A stretch of DNA of 64,000 nt, from assembly GCA_947496215.1 (NCBI GenBank), contig CANMCF010000009.1, positions 1 to 64,000 on the forward strand, in the 5' to 3' direction. The position numbers and the translations under genes were made by a program. The notes under the pieces were generated by a model. It was not told where the DNA came from and searched no databases. It saw only the letters and a program-made list of their open reading frames with translations. Below are positions 9,237 to 17,631 of the stretch, piece after piece (positions within the stretch are counted from its first letter, which is position 1; each line of letters opens with the position of its first letter). Source of the DNA: an uncultured Bizionia sp. (GTDB lineage Bacteria > Bacteroidota > Bacteroidia > Flavobacteriales > Flavobacteriaceae).

Positions 9237-9755
9237 ATGACAAAAGCAGACTTGAATCCATCTGAATTCGACACATATTATCAAAGATACATTGATAAAC
9301 TATCCAACAAGACCAAGCTAAGAAAAGGTTATGAAACTGGGAAGAATGCCATAATTGACTTCTTTGAATCCATACCCGATGAGAAATCTACGTATCGCTA
9401 TCAACATAATAAATGGAGCATAAAAGAAATATTGCAGCATATGATAGATACAGAACGTATTTTCATATATCGTTGCTTTAGGATTGCCAGACGAGATGCA
9501 ACTGCCCTCTCAGGGTTCGATCAAGACATATATGTCAATCCATCGGACGCCAACAACAAATCAATGGAAGACCTATTGAATGAATTTACGATAAATCGCA
9601 ACAATTCAATTTCATTGCTGAATAGTCTAACGGATGAAAATTTATCTTTCATAGGAAATTCCAACGGATCTGCAATGTCAGCAAGAGCTGCCGCTTTTAC
9701 CATTTTAGGGCATGACATCTGGCATATGGAAGTAATTCAGAACAAATATTTATGA
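9237..9755 (+). CDS. DinB family protein
   Basis: 172 residues forming a four-helix DinB-like domain. The metal-binding histidines are placed as in the family: WSIKEILQHMIDTERIF (helix 2) and LGHDIWHMEVI near the C-terminus. DinB-fold proteins include metal-dependent thiol (bacillithiol/mycothiol) transferases and hydrolases; most members lack a known substrate. It is first in a four-gene operon (1-bp gap to the DUF1272 gene). Confidence 0.85.
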   Translation: MTKADLNPSEFDTYYQRYIDKLSNKTKLRKGYETGKNAIIDFFESIPDEKSTYRYQHNKWSIKEILQHMIDTERIFIYRCFRIARRDATALSGFDQDIYVNPSDANNKSMEDLLNEFTINRNNSISLLNSLTDENLSFIGNSNGSAMSARAAAFTILGHDIWHMEVIQNKYL

Positions 9756-9756
9756 T

Positions 9757-10047
9757 ATGTTAGAAATTAGACCCAACTGCGAACATTGCAACAAAGATTT
9801 GCCAAACACGGCTACCGATGCAATGATTTGCTCTTTCGAATGCACCTATTGCAAAGAATGTGCTCTTGAAATCTTTGAGAATGTATGTCCAAGCTGTTCA
9901 GGGAACTTCGTTGATCGTCCAATTAGACCGCAAAGGCATATTGAGAAAAACCCTGTTTCCTCCAAACAAGTATTCAATCCAAAAGATTTGGAAAAAGCTA
10001 AAATGAACTCAAATAAGTTTAAAAGCATACCACCAGAAAGAAGATAG
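9757..10047 (+). CDS. DUF1272 zinc-ribbon protein
   Basis: 96 residues. The DUF1272 signature is clear: LEIRPNCEHCNKDLP, then CSFECTYCKECALE and CPSCSGNFV-RP-RP. Eight cysteines in CxxC-type pairs suggest two zinc sites. The C-terminal ~35 residues are a polar tail beyond the usual domain. Function is unknown; the gene is regularly found in small accessory operons like this one. Confidence 0.88.
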   Translation: MLEIRPNCEHCNKDLPNTATDAMICSFECTYCKECALEIFENVCPSCSGNFVDRPIRPQRHIEKNPVSSKQVFNPKDLEKAKMNSNKFKSIPPERR

Positions 10048-10054
10048 CATAACA

Positions 10055-10570
10055 ATGATTAAAATTAAAACAGCCAAAGAAACGGATATAGGTATCTTGG
10101 CACTTTTGGGAAGAATAACATACTCTGAATCCCATAGTCGTTTCATTGATGATCAAAACGATTTGTCAAAATACATCGATGATGCCTTTTCAATTTCCAA
10201 GATTGAACAAGACATAAACAATCCAAATAACCTTTTCTATATTCTATATGTGGATGATCTACCTGTAGGCTATGTAAAATTGGTATTGAACGCAATACAC
10301 AAAAGTGTTGTCTCACAAAACAATTGTCGACTGGAAAGGATCTACATCCTAAATGACTTCATACCATTGAAAATTGGGCAGCAACTACTAACTTTTGTCG
10401 AGGACAAAGCCAAAGCCCTACAATTGGACACCATATGGCTTTCCGTCTACATGAAAAACCATAGAGCAATCAGGTTCTATCAAAGAAATGAGTTTAAAAA
10501 CGTTGGGGAGTTAAATTTTATAGTCAACGGAAAAGAATATGAAAACATAGTCTTTTCAAAAAAAATATAA
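10055..10570 (+). CDS. GNAT family N-acetyltransferase
   Basis: 171 residues. IKIKTAKETDIGILALLGR is the first strand and helix; LERIYILNDFIPLKIGQQLL is the acetyl-CoA loop region (motif A, with a degenerate pyrophosphate loop); IWLSVYMKNHRAIRFYQRNEFKNVGE is the usual C-terminal signature of the RimI/YhhY type. The target is unknown. Third gene of the DinB operon. Confidence 0.87.
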   Translation: MIKIKTAKETDIGILALLGRITYSESHSRFIDDQNDLSKYIDDAFSISKIEQDINNPNNLFYILYVDDLPVGYVKLVLNAIHKSVVSQNNCRLERIYILNDFIPLKIGQQLLTFVEDKAKALQLDTIWLSVYMKNHRAIRFYQRNEFKNVGELNFIVNGKEYENIVFSKKI

Positions 10571-10572
10571 CT

Positions 10573-11235
10573 ATGAAAGAATATTCAAAATCGAAATTAA
10601 ACAGAGTAAAACGCGGGCAAAACAGAGCTACGTACGATATTGAAAAAATCAATGCCATTCTAGATGCTGGGTTTATCGGTTATGTAAGTTACACATACCA
10701 AGGTCGAGCAATTACACTACCAATGGCCTATGGCAGAAAAGACGACAAGATTTATTTACATGGGTCTCAAGCCAACAGGATGTTGTTGGCTTTATTGGAA
10801 GTCAAAGAAATGAGTATGACCGTAATGCATTTGGATGCTTTGGTTTTGGCTCGTTCGGGATTGCACCATTCTGTAAATTATCGCTCTGCAACTTTATTTG
10901 GATCTGTAAGAAAAATAGAAGACCCAAATGAAAAAGATTCAACTCTTTTTTGTTTCATGGAACATATGATGAAAGGTAGATGGGACGGAATCAGATCCAT
11001 GCACAAGGAAGAACTTGATAGAACCTTGGTTGTAGAAATGACTATAGAAACTGCTTCAGCAAAGATTAGAGATGTTGGTGTTGCCGATGAACTGGAAGAT
11101 TATGATTTGGATGTTTGGGCTGGTTTGGTTCCTTTGAAGCAAGTTGCAGAATACCCAATCCCTGATGATGGCTTACCGCAGAAAATGAAAATCCCGAAAC
11201 ACGTTTTAGACTATTATCAACAAAACAAGGGATAA
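10573..11235 (+). CDS. Pyridoxamine 5'-phosphate oxidase-fold flavin-binding protein
   Basis: 220 residues of the PNPOx-like split-barrel family (NimA/DUF447-like subgroup). Visible features are the N-terminal RATYD-EKINAILDAGFIGYVS, the FMN-contact strand AITLPMAYGRKDDKIYLHGS, and SVNYRSATLFGSVRKIED. Such proteins bind FMN or heme and reduce small molecules. It ends the operon controlled in all likelihood by the divergent MocR gene. Confidence 0.85.
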   Translation: MKEYSKSKLNRVKRGQNRATYDIEKINAILDAGFIGYVSYTYQGRAITLPMAYGRKDDKIYLHGSQANRMLLALLEVKEMSMTVMHLDALVLARSGLHHSVNYRSATLFGSVRKIEDPNEKDSTLFCFMEHMMKGRWDGIRSMHKEELDRTLVVEMTIETASAKIRDVGVADELEDYDLDVWAGLVPLKQVAEYPIPDDGLPQKMKIPKHVLDYYQQNKG

Positions 11236-11631
11236 AACATCATTGAAGACTCCTATTCATCTACACTGTTAGATTTCATTCTGACATCCACAAGTTACGC
11301 TGGCGTCTTTCCCATCGACAATTTGATGACTTCCGAATTTATGAGAAAAAACGTATGAGCATAGGAGCAAAAGAAGTTTATCTCTTTCATGCATTTATAA
11401 CCGAATTGAAGGGGAAATTGGTTAAATTACAGCTAACTAAGAACCTCGTTTAAAAGCAAGTCTTTTTTTCAGTTGTTTCGGAGACAAAATTCTCATCGTT
11501 GACAATTTGTTCTCTTGTCATGATAAAACCATATCATACCAAGAATAACATATAAATTACATCGACGAGGAATAAACGAAATGAAATAAATCCTAGCTTC
11601 AATGAAGGTCACTCTAAAAATCTTTTAAACC
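11236..11631. other. 396-bp gap without a clear gene
   Basis: I see no recognisable gene here. One plus-strand frame stays open for about 68 codons (about 11246-11453, no start codon until 11354, residues such as SIGAKEVYLFHAFITELKG), which could be a gene remnant but matches nothing I recognise. The second half is A+T-rich and presumably holds the promoter of the HNH endonuclease gene. Confidence 0.4.
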
Positions 11632-12282
11632 ATGGAGGAAAAGATCGAAAAAAAAGACCAAAACATATTTAGACGAAATAGCAAACCGTTTTTATTTGTT
11701 GAACTAGCAAAACCTGATGAAAACGGATATTCCAGAAAGGTGAACATCAGTGAGTTCATAGAGGAATATGAAACTTTAAAATTCGGAAATGGAGGCGATT
11801 GGTGCAGGTCTGATGGAACACTCGCAAAACGCTATAACTTAGACAGGATCAAAGACAAGGGAGCAATAATCGCTGTACAACTATTTGGATTCAACATAAA
11901 AAACAAAATATCAAAACAAATAAGAAATGATATCACAAAAGAAATAACATCACAAAAATGCGCTATTTTGAACATAGGCAATGTTGAAGTCGATCATAAA
12001 GATGGAAGGCGGGATGACTTTGAAAATTACAAACCCGAGAACCAACACCCAGATCAATTTCAACCACTTTCAGCAGCGACAAACAAAGCTAAAAGACAAC
12101 ATTGCAAAGACTGCAGAGACACCAACAAAAGGTTTGATGCATCCGTTTTAGGATACTCAAGAAGCACTTGGACCGGTGATCTAAACTATAGAGGCACTTG
12201 TGAAGGTTGCTACTGGTTTGACATCAAAAAATTCAACCAAGAAATAAGTAAAGGCTATAGACCAGAATACGAGCAAAACTAA
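11632..12282 (+). CDS. HNH-type restriction endonuclease, NlaIII/IceA1-like
   Basis: 216 residues. The beta-beta-alpha-metal (HNH) core is VEVDHKDGRRDDFENY followed by FQPLSAATNKAKRQHCKDC, with a second zinc-type pair CEGCYWFD near the C-terminus. The order KPFLFVELAKPDENGYSR, FGNGGDWCRSDGTLAKRY, VDHKDGR, CKDCRDTNKRFDA matches my memory of the IceA1/NlaIII restriction enzyme family over its whole length. It sits 92 bp upstream of a cytosine-5 methyltransferase, giving a type II R-M pair. NlaIII's own partner is an adenine methylase, so recognition of the same site is not implied. An HNH nuclease of another kind is the alternative. Confidence 0.68.
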   Translation: MEEKIEKKDQNIFRRNSKPFLFVELAKPDENGYSRKVNISEFIEEYETLKFGNGGDWCRSDGTLAKRYNLDRIKDKGAIIAVQLFGFNIKNKISKQIRNDITKEITSQKCAILNIGNVEVDHKDGRRDDFENYKPENQHPDQFQPLSAATNKAKRQHCKDCRDTNKRFDASVLGYSRSTWTGDLNYRGTCEGCYWFDIKKFNQEISKGYRPEYEQN

Positions 12283-12349
12283 AACCTACTACTCTTCAAA
12301 AATATCATTAAATTGACAAAACATATTTAGATAATATTCCTCAAAACAT

Positions 12350-12384
12350 TACATTTGTACAAATGTGTACAAATATGGACAAAT
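12350..12384 (+). promoter_or_regulatory. Promoter -7 element and iterated operator of the methyltransferase gene
   Basis: TACATTTG (12350-12357) fits the Bacteroidota -7 consensus TAnnTTTG. A 16-bp perfect palindrome ACATTTGTACAAATGT (12351-12366) overlaps it. GTACAAAT occurs at 12357-12364 and 12367-12374 and as GGACAAAT at 12377-12384, an exact 10-bp period running across the start codon at 12375. The encoded protein has a helix-turn-helix domain, so this is a likely autoregulatory site. Confidence 0.55.
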
Positions 12385-13628
12385 CGAAACCACTTTTAAA
12401 AATTAGCGATGTTGCGGAAAATATGAATGTATCCCTCAAAACAGTTAGGAGACACATACATTCCGGCAAACTAAAATCAACCAAGGTTGGTGGCGTGCAT
12501 CGCATTGCAGAAGGTGACTACGACGACTTCATAAAGTCCTTCGATGCAATCGAGGAGAAAGAAGCCATAGCAAAAACGGAGTTGCCAAGACGTTCCAAAT
12601 CCAAAAAGACGGACAACATCAATTGGGTGGACATCAGTGAGGAATGGGACAACCCAAAAGCATCCAAATTCACCTCAGCCGACTTGTTTTGCGGTACCGG
12701 AGGTATGGCCTTGGGTTTTGAAATGGCAGGCTTCAAACCTGTTTGTGGATTGGACTGGTTCAAAGAGGCAGGGCAATCCTACCGTCGAAACCTCAAACAC
12801 AAACACGTCGAAGGAGACATCACCAATCCAAAAATAAAGCAGAAATTTATCTCCACCGTAAAAAAACAACTTAAAGGCAAGCGCCTAACGGTACTTTCCG
12901 GCGGCTTTCCTTGCCAAGGCTTCAGCATGTCTGGAAGTCGCATCGTGGAAGACGAGCGCAACTCGCTATACAAGGACATGTTGGAGATCATCGCCGAATT
13001 GGATCCGGAATACATCGTGGCAGAAAACGTAAAGGGATTGCGTTCCATGTTGAAGGGAAAAGTGGAAGACAAGATCGTAAAGGATATGGAAGCATTGGGC
13101 TACAACGTGAACGTTACCGTCTTGAATGCTGCGGACTACTACGTGCCACAAAAGAGGGAACGCATCATATTCGTAGCAAACAAGATCGACAAGACCAACT
13201 ACCACCCCGCTCCATTGTTGGAACCTGGGTCTTACATTACCACAAAGGAAGCCATTAGGGACTTGATAAAGATTCCTGACGACAAATCCATAAACCATGT
13301 GCGAACCAAACACCGAGACGACATAAAAGAACGCTTGGCTTTGGTTCCGGAAGGCAAGAGTCTATATGACAATTATTCGGACTCATGGAAGAAATGCCCA
13401 TGGAATGAAGCCAGTTGTACCATAAAGGAAAACCATGGAGGCGTAAACATTCACCCCATAGAACCTCGTGTGATCACCGTTCGTGAAATGGCAAGGTTGC
13501 AATCGTTTCCAGATTGGTTCATCTTCGAAGGCCCAAAGTCCAAGCAAATGGTACAAATAGGAAATGCAGTCCCTCCGCTGTTGGCAAAGGCCATAGGATT
13601 GGCGATTAGAAAGTCCTATGCAGAATAA
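12375..13628 (+). CDS. DNA cytosine-5 methyltransferase with N-terminal excisionase-like HTH
   Basis: I use the ATG at 12375; the in-frame ATG at 12363 lies inside the operator repeats. Residues ~1-55 form a MerR/excisionase-type helix-turn-helix (ISDVAENMNVSLKTVRRHI, KVGGVHRIAEGDYDDF). The catalytic domain has all hallmark motifs: I (ADLFCGTGGMALGFEMAGF), IV (GGFPCQGFSMSG, nucleophile Cys180), VI (AENVKGL), VIII (QKRERIIF), IX (REMARLQSFPDWF) and X (QIGNAVPPLLAKAIG). It should methylate C5 of cytosine in the site cut by the neighbouring endonuclease. The HTH allows self-regulation as in controller-type methylases. Codon use is more G+C-rich than in the genes that follow, which suggests transfer. 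Its last ~90 bp recur at 18013-18133. Confidence 0.93.
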   Translation: MDKSKPLLKISDVAENMNVSLKTVRRHIHSGKLKSTKVGGVHRIAEGDYDDFIKSFDAIEEKEAIAKTELPRRSKSKKTDNINWVDISEEWDNPKASKFTSADLFCGTGGMALGFEMAGFKPVCGLDWFKEAGQSYRRNLKHKHVEGDITNPKIKQKFISTVKKQLKGKRLTVLSGGFPCQGFSMSGSRIVEDERNSLYKDMLEIIAELDPEYIVAENVKGLRSMLKGKVEDKIVKDMEALGYNVNVTVLNAADYYVPQKRERIIFVANKIDKTNYHPAPLLEPGSYITTKEAIRDLIKIPDDKSINHVRTKHRDDIKERLALVPEGKSLYDNYSDSWKKCPWNEASCTIKENHGGVNIHPIEPRVITVREMARLQSFPDWFIFEGPKSKQMVQIGNAVPPLLAKAIGLAIRKSYAE

Positions 13629-13655
13629 CTTGAAAAAGACATTGTGCTCTTATTG
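13535..13655 (+). repeat. 121-bp direct repeat, copy 1 (methyltransferase 3' end)
   Basis: Positions 13535-13655 match 18013-18133 with three mismatches that I can see (offset 4478). The repeat covers the last ~31 codons of the methyltransferase, its stop codon and 27 bp beyond. The two copies bracket a 4.36 kb block. Confidence 0.92.
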
Positions 13656-13677
13656 ACTTCTCTTTCTTTTGTCAGAA

Positions 13678-14316
13678 TTACAACTTCACAAACCCATTTT
13701 GATATGCATACGTAACCAATTCTGAAACGGAATGAATGTTAAGTTTGCTGTATAAGTTTTTCTTATGTGATTGTACTGTGTTTAATGAAATGAAAAGTAG
13801 CTCTGCAATTTCTTTTGTCTTTTTGTTTTCTGCGATAAGTTTTAGAATGTCTATTTCTCTTGGAGTCAAATTTACTGCTTCAGATTTCTTTCCATTTGGA
13901 CGTTCAGTAAGATCATTAATTAAAACCGAAGTAAGTTTATCATCAACATAGGTTTCTCCATTAGCGACTTTATCAATAGCTTCCACCAATATTGATTTGC
14001 TCGTTGTTTTTAACACATATCCCTTTGCTCCTTTTGCCAACGCTTTTTTAATATACTGAATTTCATTGTGCATCGTAAGCATTAAAATATTTACATTAAT
14101 TTCTAACGATCGAATTTCATCCAACACTTCTAATCCGCTCATTTCAGGCATTGAAATATCAAGCAGCAATACATCTACAGGGTCTTGTTTTAAGAACTCA
14201 AGTGCCGATATACCTGAAGTCACCAAATGTATTTCATAGATTTCCGTTCCTTTTTGAAGCATTAACTCAATACCTTCAGCTACGAGACTGTGATCGTCGC
14301 AAATTAATAATTTCAT
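13678..14316 (-). CDS. LuxR/NarL-family response regulator
   Basis: 212 residues. The receiver domain (residues ~1-120) has the acidic pair LLICDDHSL, phosphoacceptor Asp in VLLLDISMPEMSG and Lys in VLKTTSK. The C-terminal GerE-type helix-turn-helix (residues ~145-212) reads LTPREIDILKLIAENKKTKE, then ISLNTVQSHKKNLYSKL. It lies 13 bp after the sensor kinase gene, so they form a two-component pair. Its targets are unknown; the two small genes upstream of the kinase are candidates. Confidence 0.93.
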   Translation of the reverse strand: MKLLICDDHSLVAEGIELMLQKGTEIYEIHLVTSGISALEFLKQDPVDVLLLDISMPEMSGLEVLDEIRSLEINVNILMLTMHNEIQYIKKALAKGAKGYVLKTTSKSILVEAIDKVANGETYVDDKLTSVLINDLTERPNGKKSEAVNLTPREIDILKLIAENKKTKEIAELLFISLNTVQSHKKNLYSKLNIHSVSELVTYAYQNGFVKL

Positions 14317-14329
14317 GTTATATATGTTA

Positions 14330-16429
14330 TTAGTGTATTGGGATGTCGATATTTACCGTTGTTCCTATTGTTGTTCCAGAATCTATATCACAGACTCCGC
14401 CCATTTCCATAATTTGTTTTCTTAGGTTTTTAAGACCGATTCCTCTATTCTTTTGTCTAACATCAAACCCTTTTCCATTGTCTTCCACCATGATATTTAT
14501 AGTATCTGAATTATTCGTTGCATAAATGGTAAGTGCACTCGCTTGTGCATGCTTTATCGTATTATTTACGAGTTCTTGGAGAATCCTAAATATAAAAATA
14601 CTGACTTGTGAATTCTTGAATTCATCTAATCCATGAATCGCCGTATTCACAGTTAGGTTACTGTTTTCAACTTGCTTGGAGAAAATCTCAATAGCATTTT
14701 TTAAATTAAAATCTGGAACAGGATCTTGATCAAATCGATGTGAAAGTGCCCGAACTTCTTCTGTAATCGTATCTATGATAGTTCCAATTTTTAGATGCAG
14801 TTTTTTAGTGCCTTTATCTGCATGTAGAATATCTTCATCAAAAGCTTGGTAATGAAATTTCACGGACGTTAATAAACTGCCTATATTATTATGCAATTCT
14901 TTGGACACATCTTCTTTTTCGTGTTTCCTAGCAAGTAAGGTTGCATTTATTATTTGAATTTCCTGATCGTTCACCAAGTTTTGAATTCGCTCATTTAAGA
15001 GTAATTTTTGTTGATTTGCTAGTTCGTTTGATGCTTTTCTTAGTTTATAAAAGTAAATGCCAATAATTAAAATCAGTAATAAAATAATTCCAAAAGCAAT
15101 TAAAGATGCATATAGTTTTTCGTTTTCTTCTTGTTTTCTAAATGCTTTTTCTTCTGCTAACAAGCGTTCATTTTCCAAAATAGTAACTTCTGCTTTTTTT
15201 ATTTGTGCTTGATGCGATTCTTGTATTCTTGAAATTTTCCATAATTCTTCTTCATTGAATACCGAATCATTTAACACCACATATTGTTGCTTGTATGCAT
15301 ATGCCTCTTTGAAATTACCTTCACTATACGCAAGCTCACTTTGTTTTTTTGCGATGTACCTATTTAATGTATGGTTGGTAGTATTCTTTGACAATGTAAT
15401 AGCTTTTGCCAATTCTTGCTTTGCTTTTGATATTTGCTTTTTACTTTGAAATATAGTTGCCCTGGCAATATGGGCTTTAGCAATATTTAAAGGTTCTGCT
15501 GCTGCTGTAAATAACCTTTCCGCTTTTTCCAAGTATGCCAATGAGAGTTTATTGTCTTTTTCAGCATATAATTCTGCTATGTTCAAATACCCATCTGCTA
15601 ATATTAGGGCATTTCCAATTTCCTCTTTTAACGCAATGCTCTTTTTAAAATACACTAATGATGTTGAGTCGTCACCTTTCTCATAATGCATTGCACCTAA
15701 ATTGTTGTATAACTTGGCAATCTCTATTGTTTTCCCATCTTCTTTATATCCATGTAAAGCTTTGTCATAGTAAAACGCTGCTTCTTTGTAGTTATCGGAA
15801 AGACTGTATACATTTCCTAGATTTTTATAGGTCAATAAGTTTTGTCTATTCGTTACCGTGTCTTTATTTAAAAATAAAGATTGTTGGTAATGATAGATAG
15901 CTGAATCATACACACTCATTCTTGTGTAGACATTTGCAATATTGAGATGAGTTCTACTTTGTTGTTTTTGTGTGATGCTACTATCTATAATAGCTAATCC
16001 TTTTTTGTAATTCAATAATGCATCAGTATAGATTCTGTTCTTTTTAAAAACCAAAGCTTTGGTATTGTATACAGCCAATACACCTTTATAGTTTTTAAGT
16101 TTCTTTTCTATCTGTTCGGATTTCTGCAATACATAAAATGCGCTATCTAATTTGTTTCTACTGTTCCAATAGTACGCTTGAATTCGTAAGCTTTTAGCTC
16201 TTCCTTTTTTATACTGACATCTATTTGCCAACGAATCAGCCGTTTGGGCTACTGCATATGAATCTTCCCACTTTTGCTGTCTTACATATGCAAAGGCTTT
16301 CGTATTTAAACTATCAATATACTGTAACTGCTTTGTTGCTATTGGAATCTTTTCTTCTGTACAACCAACTACACATAGTACAATACAACTTAGAATGTAT
16401 CCAATTTTATGATTTACAACACATTTCAC
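14330..16429 (-). CDS. TPR-type sensor histidine kinase (HisKA_3-like), lipoprotein or signal-anchored
   Basis: 699 residues with a GTG start (GTGA overlap with the upstream gene). An N-terminal lipobox-like signal (LSCIVLCVVGC) precedes about nine TPR repeats (residues ~35-400). A coiled coil, a transmembrane helix (LIAFGIILLLILIIGIYFY, ~445) and a second coiled coil follow. The catalytic end has the H-box HKEKDVSKELHNNIGS-like motif (ELHNNIG) and an HATPase domain with NTIKHAQA and DNGKGFD, GIGLKNLRKQI. TPRs are periplasmic, kinase cytoplasmic. This architecture is common in Flavobacteriaceae and pairs with NarL-type regulators, as here. The signal is unknown. Confidence 0.9.
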   Translation of the reverse strand: MKCVVNHKIGYILSCIVLCVVGCTEEKIPIATKQLQYIDSLNTKAFAYVRQQKWEDSYAVAQTADSLANRCQYKKGRAKSLRIQAYYWNSRNKLDSAFYVLQKSEQIEKKLKNYKGVLAVYNTKALVFKKNRIYTDALLNYKKGLAIIDSSITQKQQSRTHLNIANVYTRMSVYDSAIYHYQQSLFLNKDTVTNRQNLLTYKNLGNVYSLSDNYKEAAFYYDKALHGYKEDGKTIEIAKLYNNLGAMHYEKGDDSTSLVYFKKSIALKEEIGNALILADGYLNIAELYAEKDNKLSLAYLEKAERLFTAAAEPLNIAKAHIARATIFQSKKQISKAKQELAKAITLSKNTTNHTLNRYIAKKQSELAYSEGNFKEAYAYKQQYVVLNDSVFNEEELWKISRIQESHQAQIKKAEVTILENERLLAEEKAFRKQEENEKLYASLIAFGIILLLILIIGIYFYKLRKASNELANQQKLLLNERIQNLVNDQEIQIINATLLARKHEKEDVSKELHNNIGSLLTSVKFHYQAFDEDILHADKGTKKLHLKIGTIIDTITEEVRALSHRFDQDPVPDFNLKNAIEIFSKQVENSNLTVNTAIHGLDEFKNSQVSIFIFRILQELVNNTIKHAQASALTIYATNNSDTINIMVEDNGKGFDVRQKNRGIGLKNLRKQIMEMGGVCDIDSGTTIGTTVNIDIPIH

Positions 16430-16860
16430 GCTTTATTAGAATATGTATCATCAATAACATCTGTATCTTCATACGTAATTACAGTACGTTTGGTTCCAGT
16501 TGGGTTTGTCTGTACCTCATTTAATATTACGTTAGTAACAAATATATTTTCCATATCTTCATTAAACTTAAAATCTGCATTTATTCCTTTTTTAAGTTCT
16601 AAAAAACAATTTATCGGAATGTATTCCTCCAAGGTTGATGTTTCATCTGTTTTTTCTAAATATAAATTTAAATTTAGCATCCTTAAATCAACTCTAGGGG
16701 CTACTGCTCCTATATTTACAAGGTCCCTTCTTAAAAATTCTTTGAATTTCAGATTAGACAAATTTGTCCAAACTGTAGCATAAATCAATATTATATCTGT
16801 TTCTGGCTTATTTTCACGTACTACTCTAACATTTATATTTACTATTCCTGGTGTTTTCAT
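16426..16860 (-). CDS. Unknown protein, translationally coupled to the sensor kinase
   Basis: 144 residues, no signal peptide, mostly beta-strand character in the N-terminal half (GIVNINVRVVRENKPETDII) and an acidic C-terminus. I do not recognise a family. Its TGA stop overlaps the GTG start of the kinase gene, so its level is tied to the kinase. A decayed second copy of its 3' end lies just upstream (16912-17003). It may be a regulated target or accessory of the two-component system; this is inference. Confidence 0.7.
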   Translation of the reverse strand: MKTPGIVNINVRVVRENKPETDIILIYATVWTNLSNLKFKEFLRRDLVNIGAVAPRVDLRMLNLNLYLEKTDETSTLEEYIPINCFLELKKGINADFKFNEDMENIFVTNVILNEVQTNPTGTKRTVITYEDTDVIDDTYSNKA

Positions 16861-16911
16861 TTCTACATGCTGGTCTTAATTGTTAGTTTATTTTAAAATT
16901 AGTTAAATCAA

Positions 16912-17003
16912 ATAGTCTCATCAATAACATCAGTACCCATACGCAACTACGGTACGATTGCTCCTGTAGGTTATGTGGATAATACTATATTAGTTAAAGA
17001 TAC
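16912..17003 (-). pseudogene. Decayed copy of the 3' end of the 144-residue unknown gene
   Basis: On the minus strand this stretch reads roughly SLTNIVLST*PTGAIVP*LRMGTDVID, which aligns with VTNVILNEVQTNPTGTKRTVITYEDTDVID from the neighbouring intact gene, with two in-frame stops. The DNA also aligns directly (TCATCAATAACATC shared). It marks an old local duplication. Confidence 0.7.
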
Positions 17004-17046
17004 TGCTATTAGCTGTATGCGAATACATCTTTTTTACTATTAAAAA

Positions 17047-17076
17047 TTACAGGACAATGGCATGATTGTCCTGTAA
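17047..17076 (-). terminator. Strong stem-loop downstream of the 156-residue unknown gene
   Basis: A perfect 12-bp stem, TTACAGGACAAT / ATTGTCCTGTAA, with loop GGCATG, followed on the minus strand by TTTTTA. This is a classic rho-independent terminator for the gene at 17125-17595. Confidence 0.8.
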
Positions 17077-17095
17077 AATCAAATTGTTCTCATTC

Positions 17096-17115
17096 AGGCT
17101 TTTTGGATTTCGCCT
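17096..17115 (-). promoter_or_regulatory. Leader-type element AGGC-N12-GCCT, copy in 3' region
   Basis: On the plus strand, AGGCTTTTTGGATTTCGCCT. It is the same 20-nt pattern found in the 5' leaders of the 17595, 54198 and 61312 genes. Here it lies between a stop codon and a terminator, upstream of the decayed gene at 16912-17003, and may be that gene's old leader. Confidence 0.45.
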
Positions 17116-17124
17116 TTTTATGAA

Positions 17125-17595
17125 TTAGTCACATTGACAACCTTCTTCATTTGCTGCTAATAGTAATAAAGCCATATCGCCAGAAGATAAGTCTTGTTCA
17201 CTTTCTTTTTCAGTTCCTGGGACTGGTAATACTATATTAAATGTTCTTCCTACGCATCTTTTACCTATTGGCCAAGGGAATTTAATACATCCTTTTATGC
17301 TTAAACTAAAACTGATACTTTCTCCTGATGCTCTAAAGTCTCTAATAGAAACTTCAATTGACACTCTAGGAATTGGTCTGAATACAAAATCTACATCTGC
17401 GTTGAATTTAAATGATTTCGAATAATTTCCAAAAGGTGTTTCGGCTGTTAATCGTATGGTTACAGATCCATCTCCATTTGCTGTTAATTCAGCACAAACT
17501 CTAAACCCTAATACACTAGGTGTACATCTTCTAATTGAACGAACATCAAATCCTTCGTATACTTCGTTACTTTTTACTGCGATAATTGTTGACAT
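17125..17595 (-). CDS. Unknown cysteine-containing beta-rich protein
   Basis: 156 residues, no signal peptide. The sequence alternates polar and hydrophobic residues in a beta-sandwich-like manner (GDGSVTIRLTAETPFGNYSK, SISFSLSIKGCIKF) and ends in a short tail with an acidic stretch and the motif EEGCQCD. I do not recognise the family. It has its own leader element (17632-17651) and terminator (17047-17076), so it is a separately and probably strongly expressed unit. The Cys-rich end might suggest a modified or disulfide-linked product, but there is no modification enzyme next to it. Confidence 0.65.
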   Translation of the reverse strand: MSTIIAVKSNEVYEGFDVRSIRRCTPSVLGFRVCAELTANGDGSVTIRLTAETPFGNYSKSFKFNADVDFVFRPIPRVSIEVSIRDFRASGESISFSLSIKGCIKFPWPIGKRCVGRTFNIVLPVPGTEKESEQDLSSGDMALLLLAANEEGCQCD

Positions 17596-17631
17596 AATTT
17601 TTGTTTTAATAAATTGACTCTTACTCTATTG

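Noticed and set aside
11246..11453. Open frame of about 68 codons before the HNH gene
   Set aside because: No start codon in the first half and no recognisable family; may be a remnant but cannot be supported as a gene.
12675..13313. Several long minus-strand and plus-strand alternate frames inside the methyltransferase gene
   Set aside because: Low-quality composition and complete overlap with a gene that has all C5-methyltransferase motifs; they are shadows caused by its higher G+C content.
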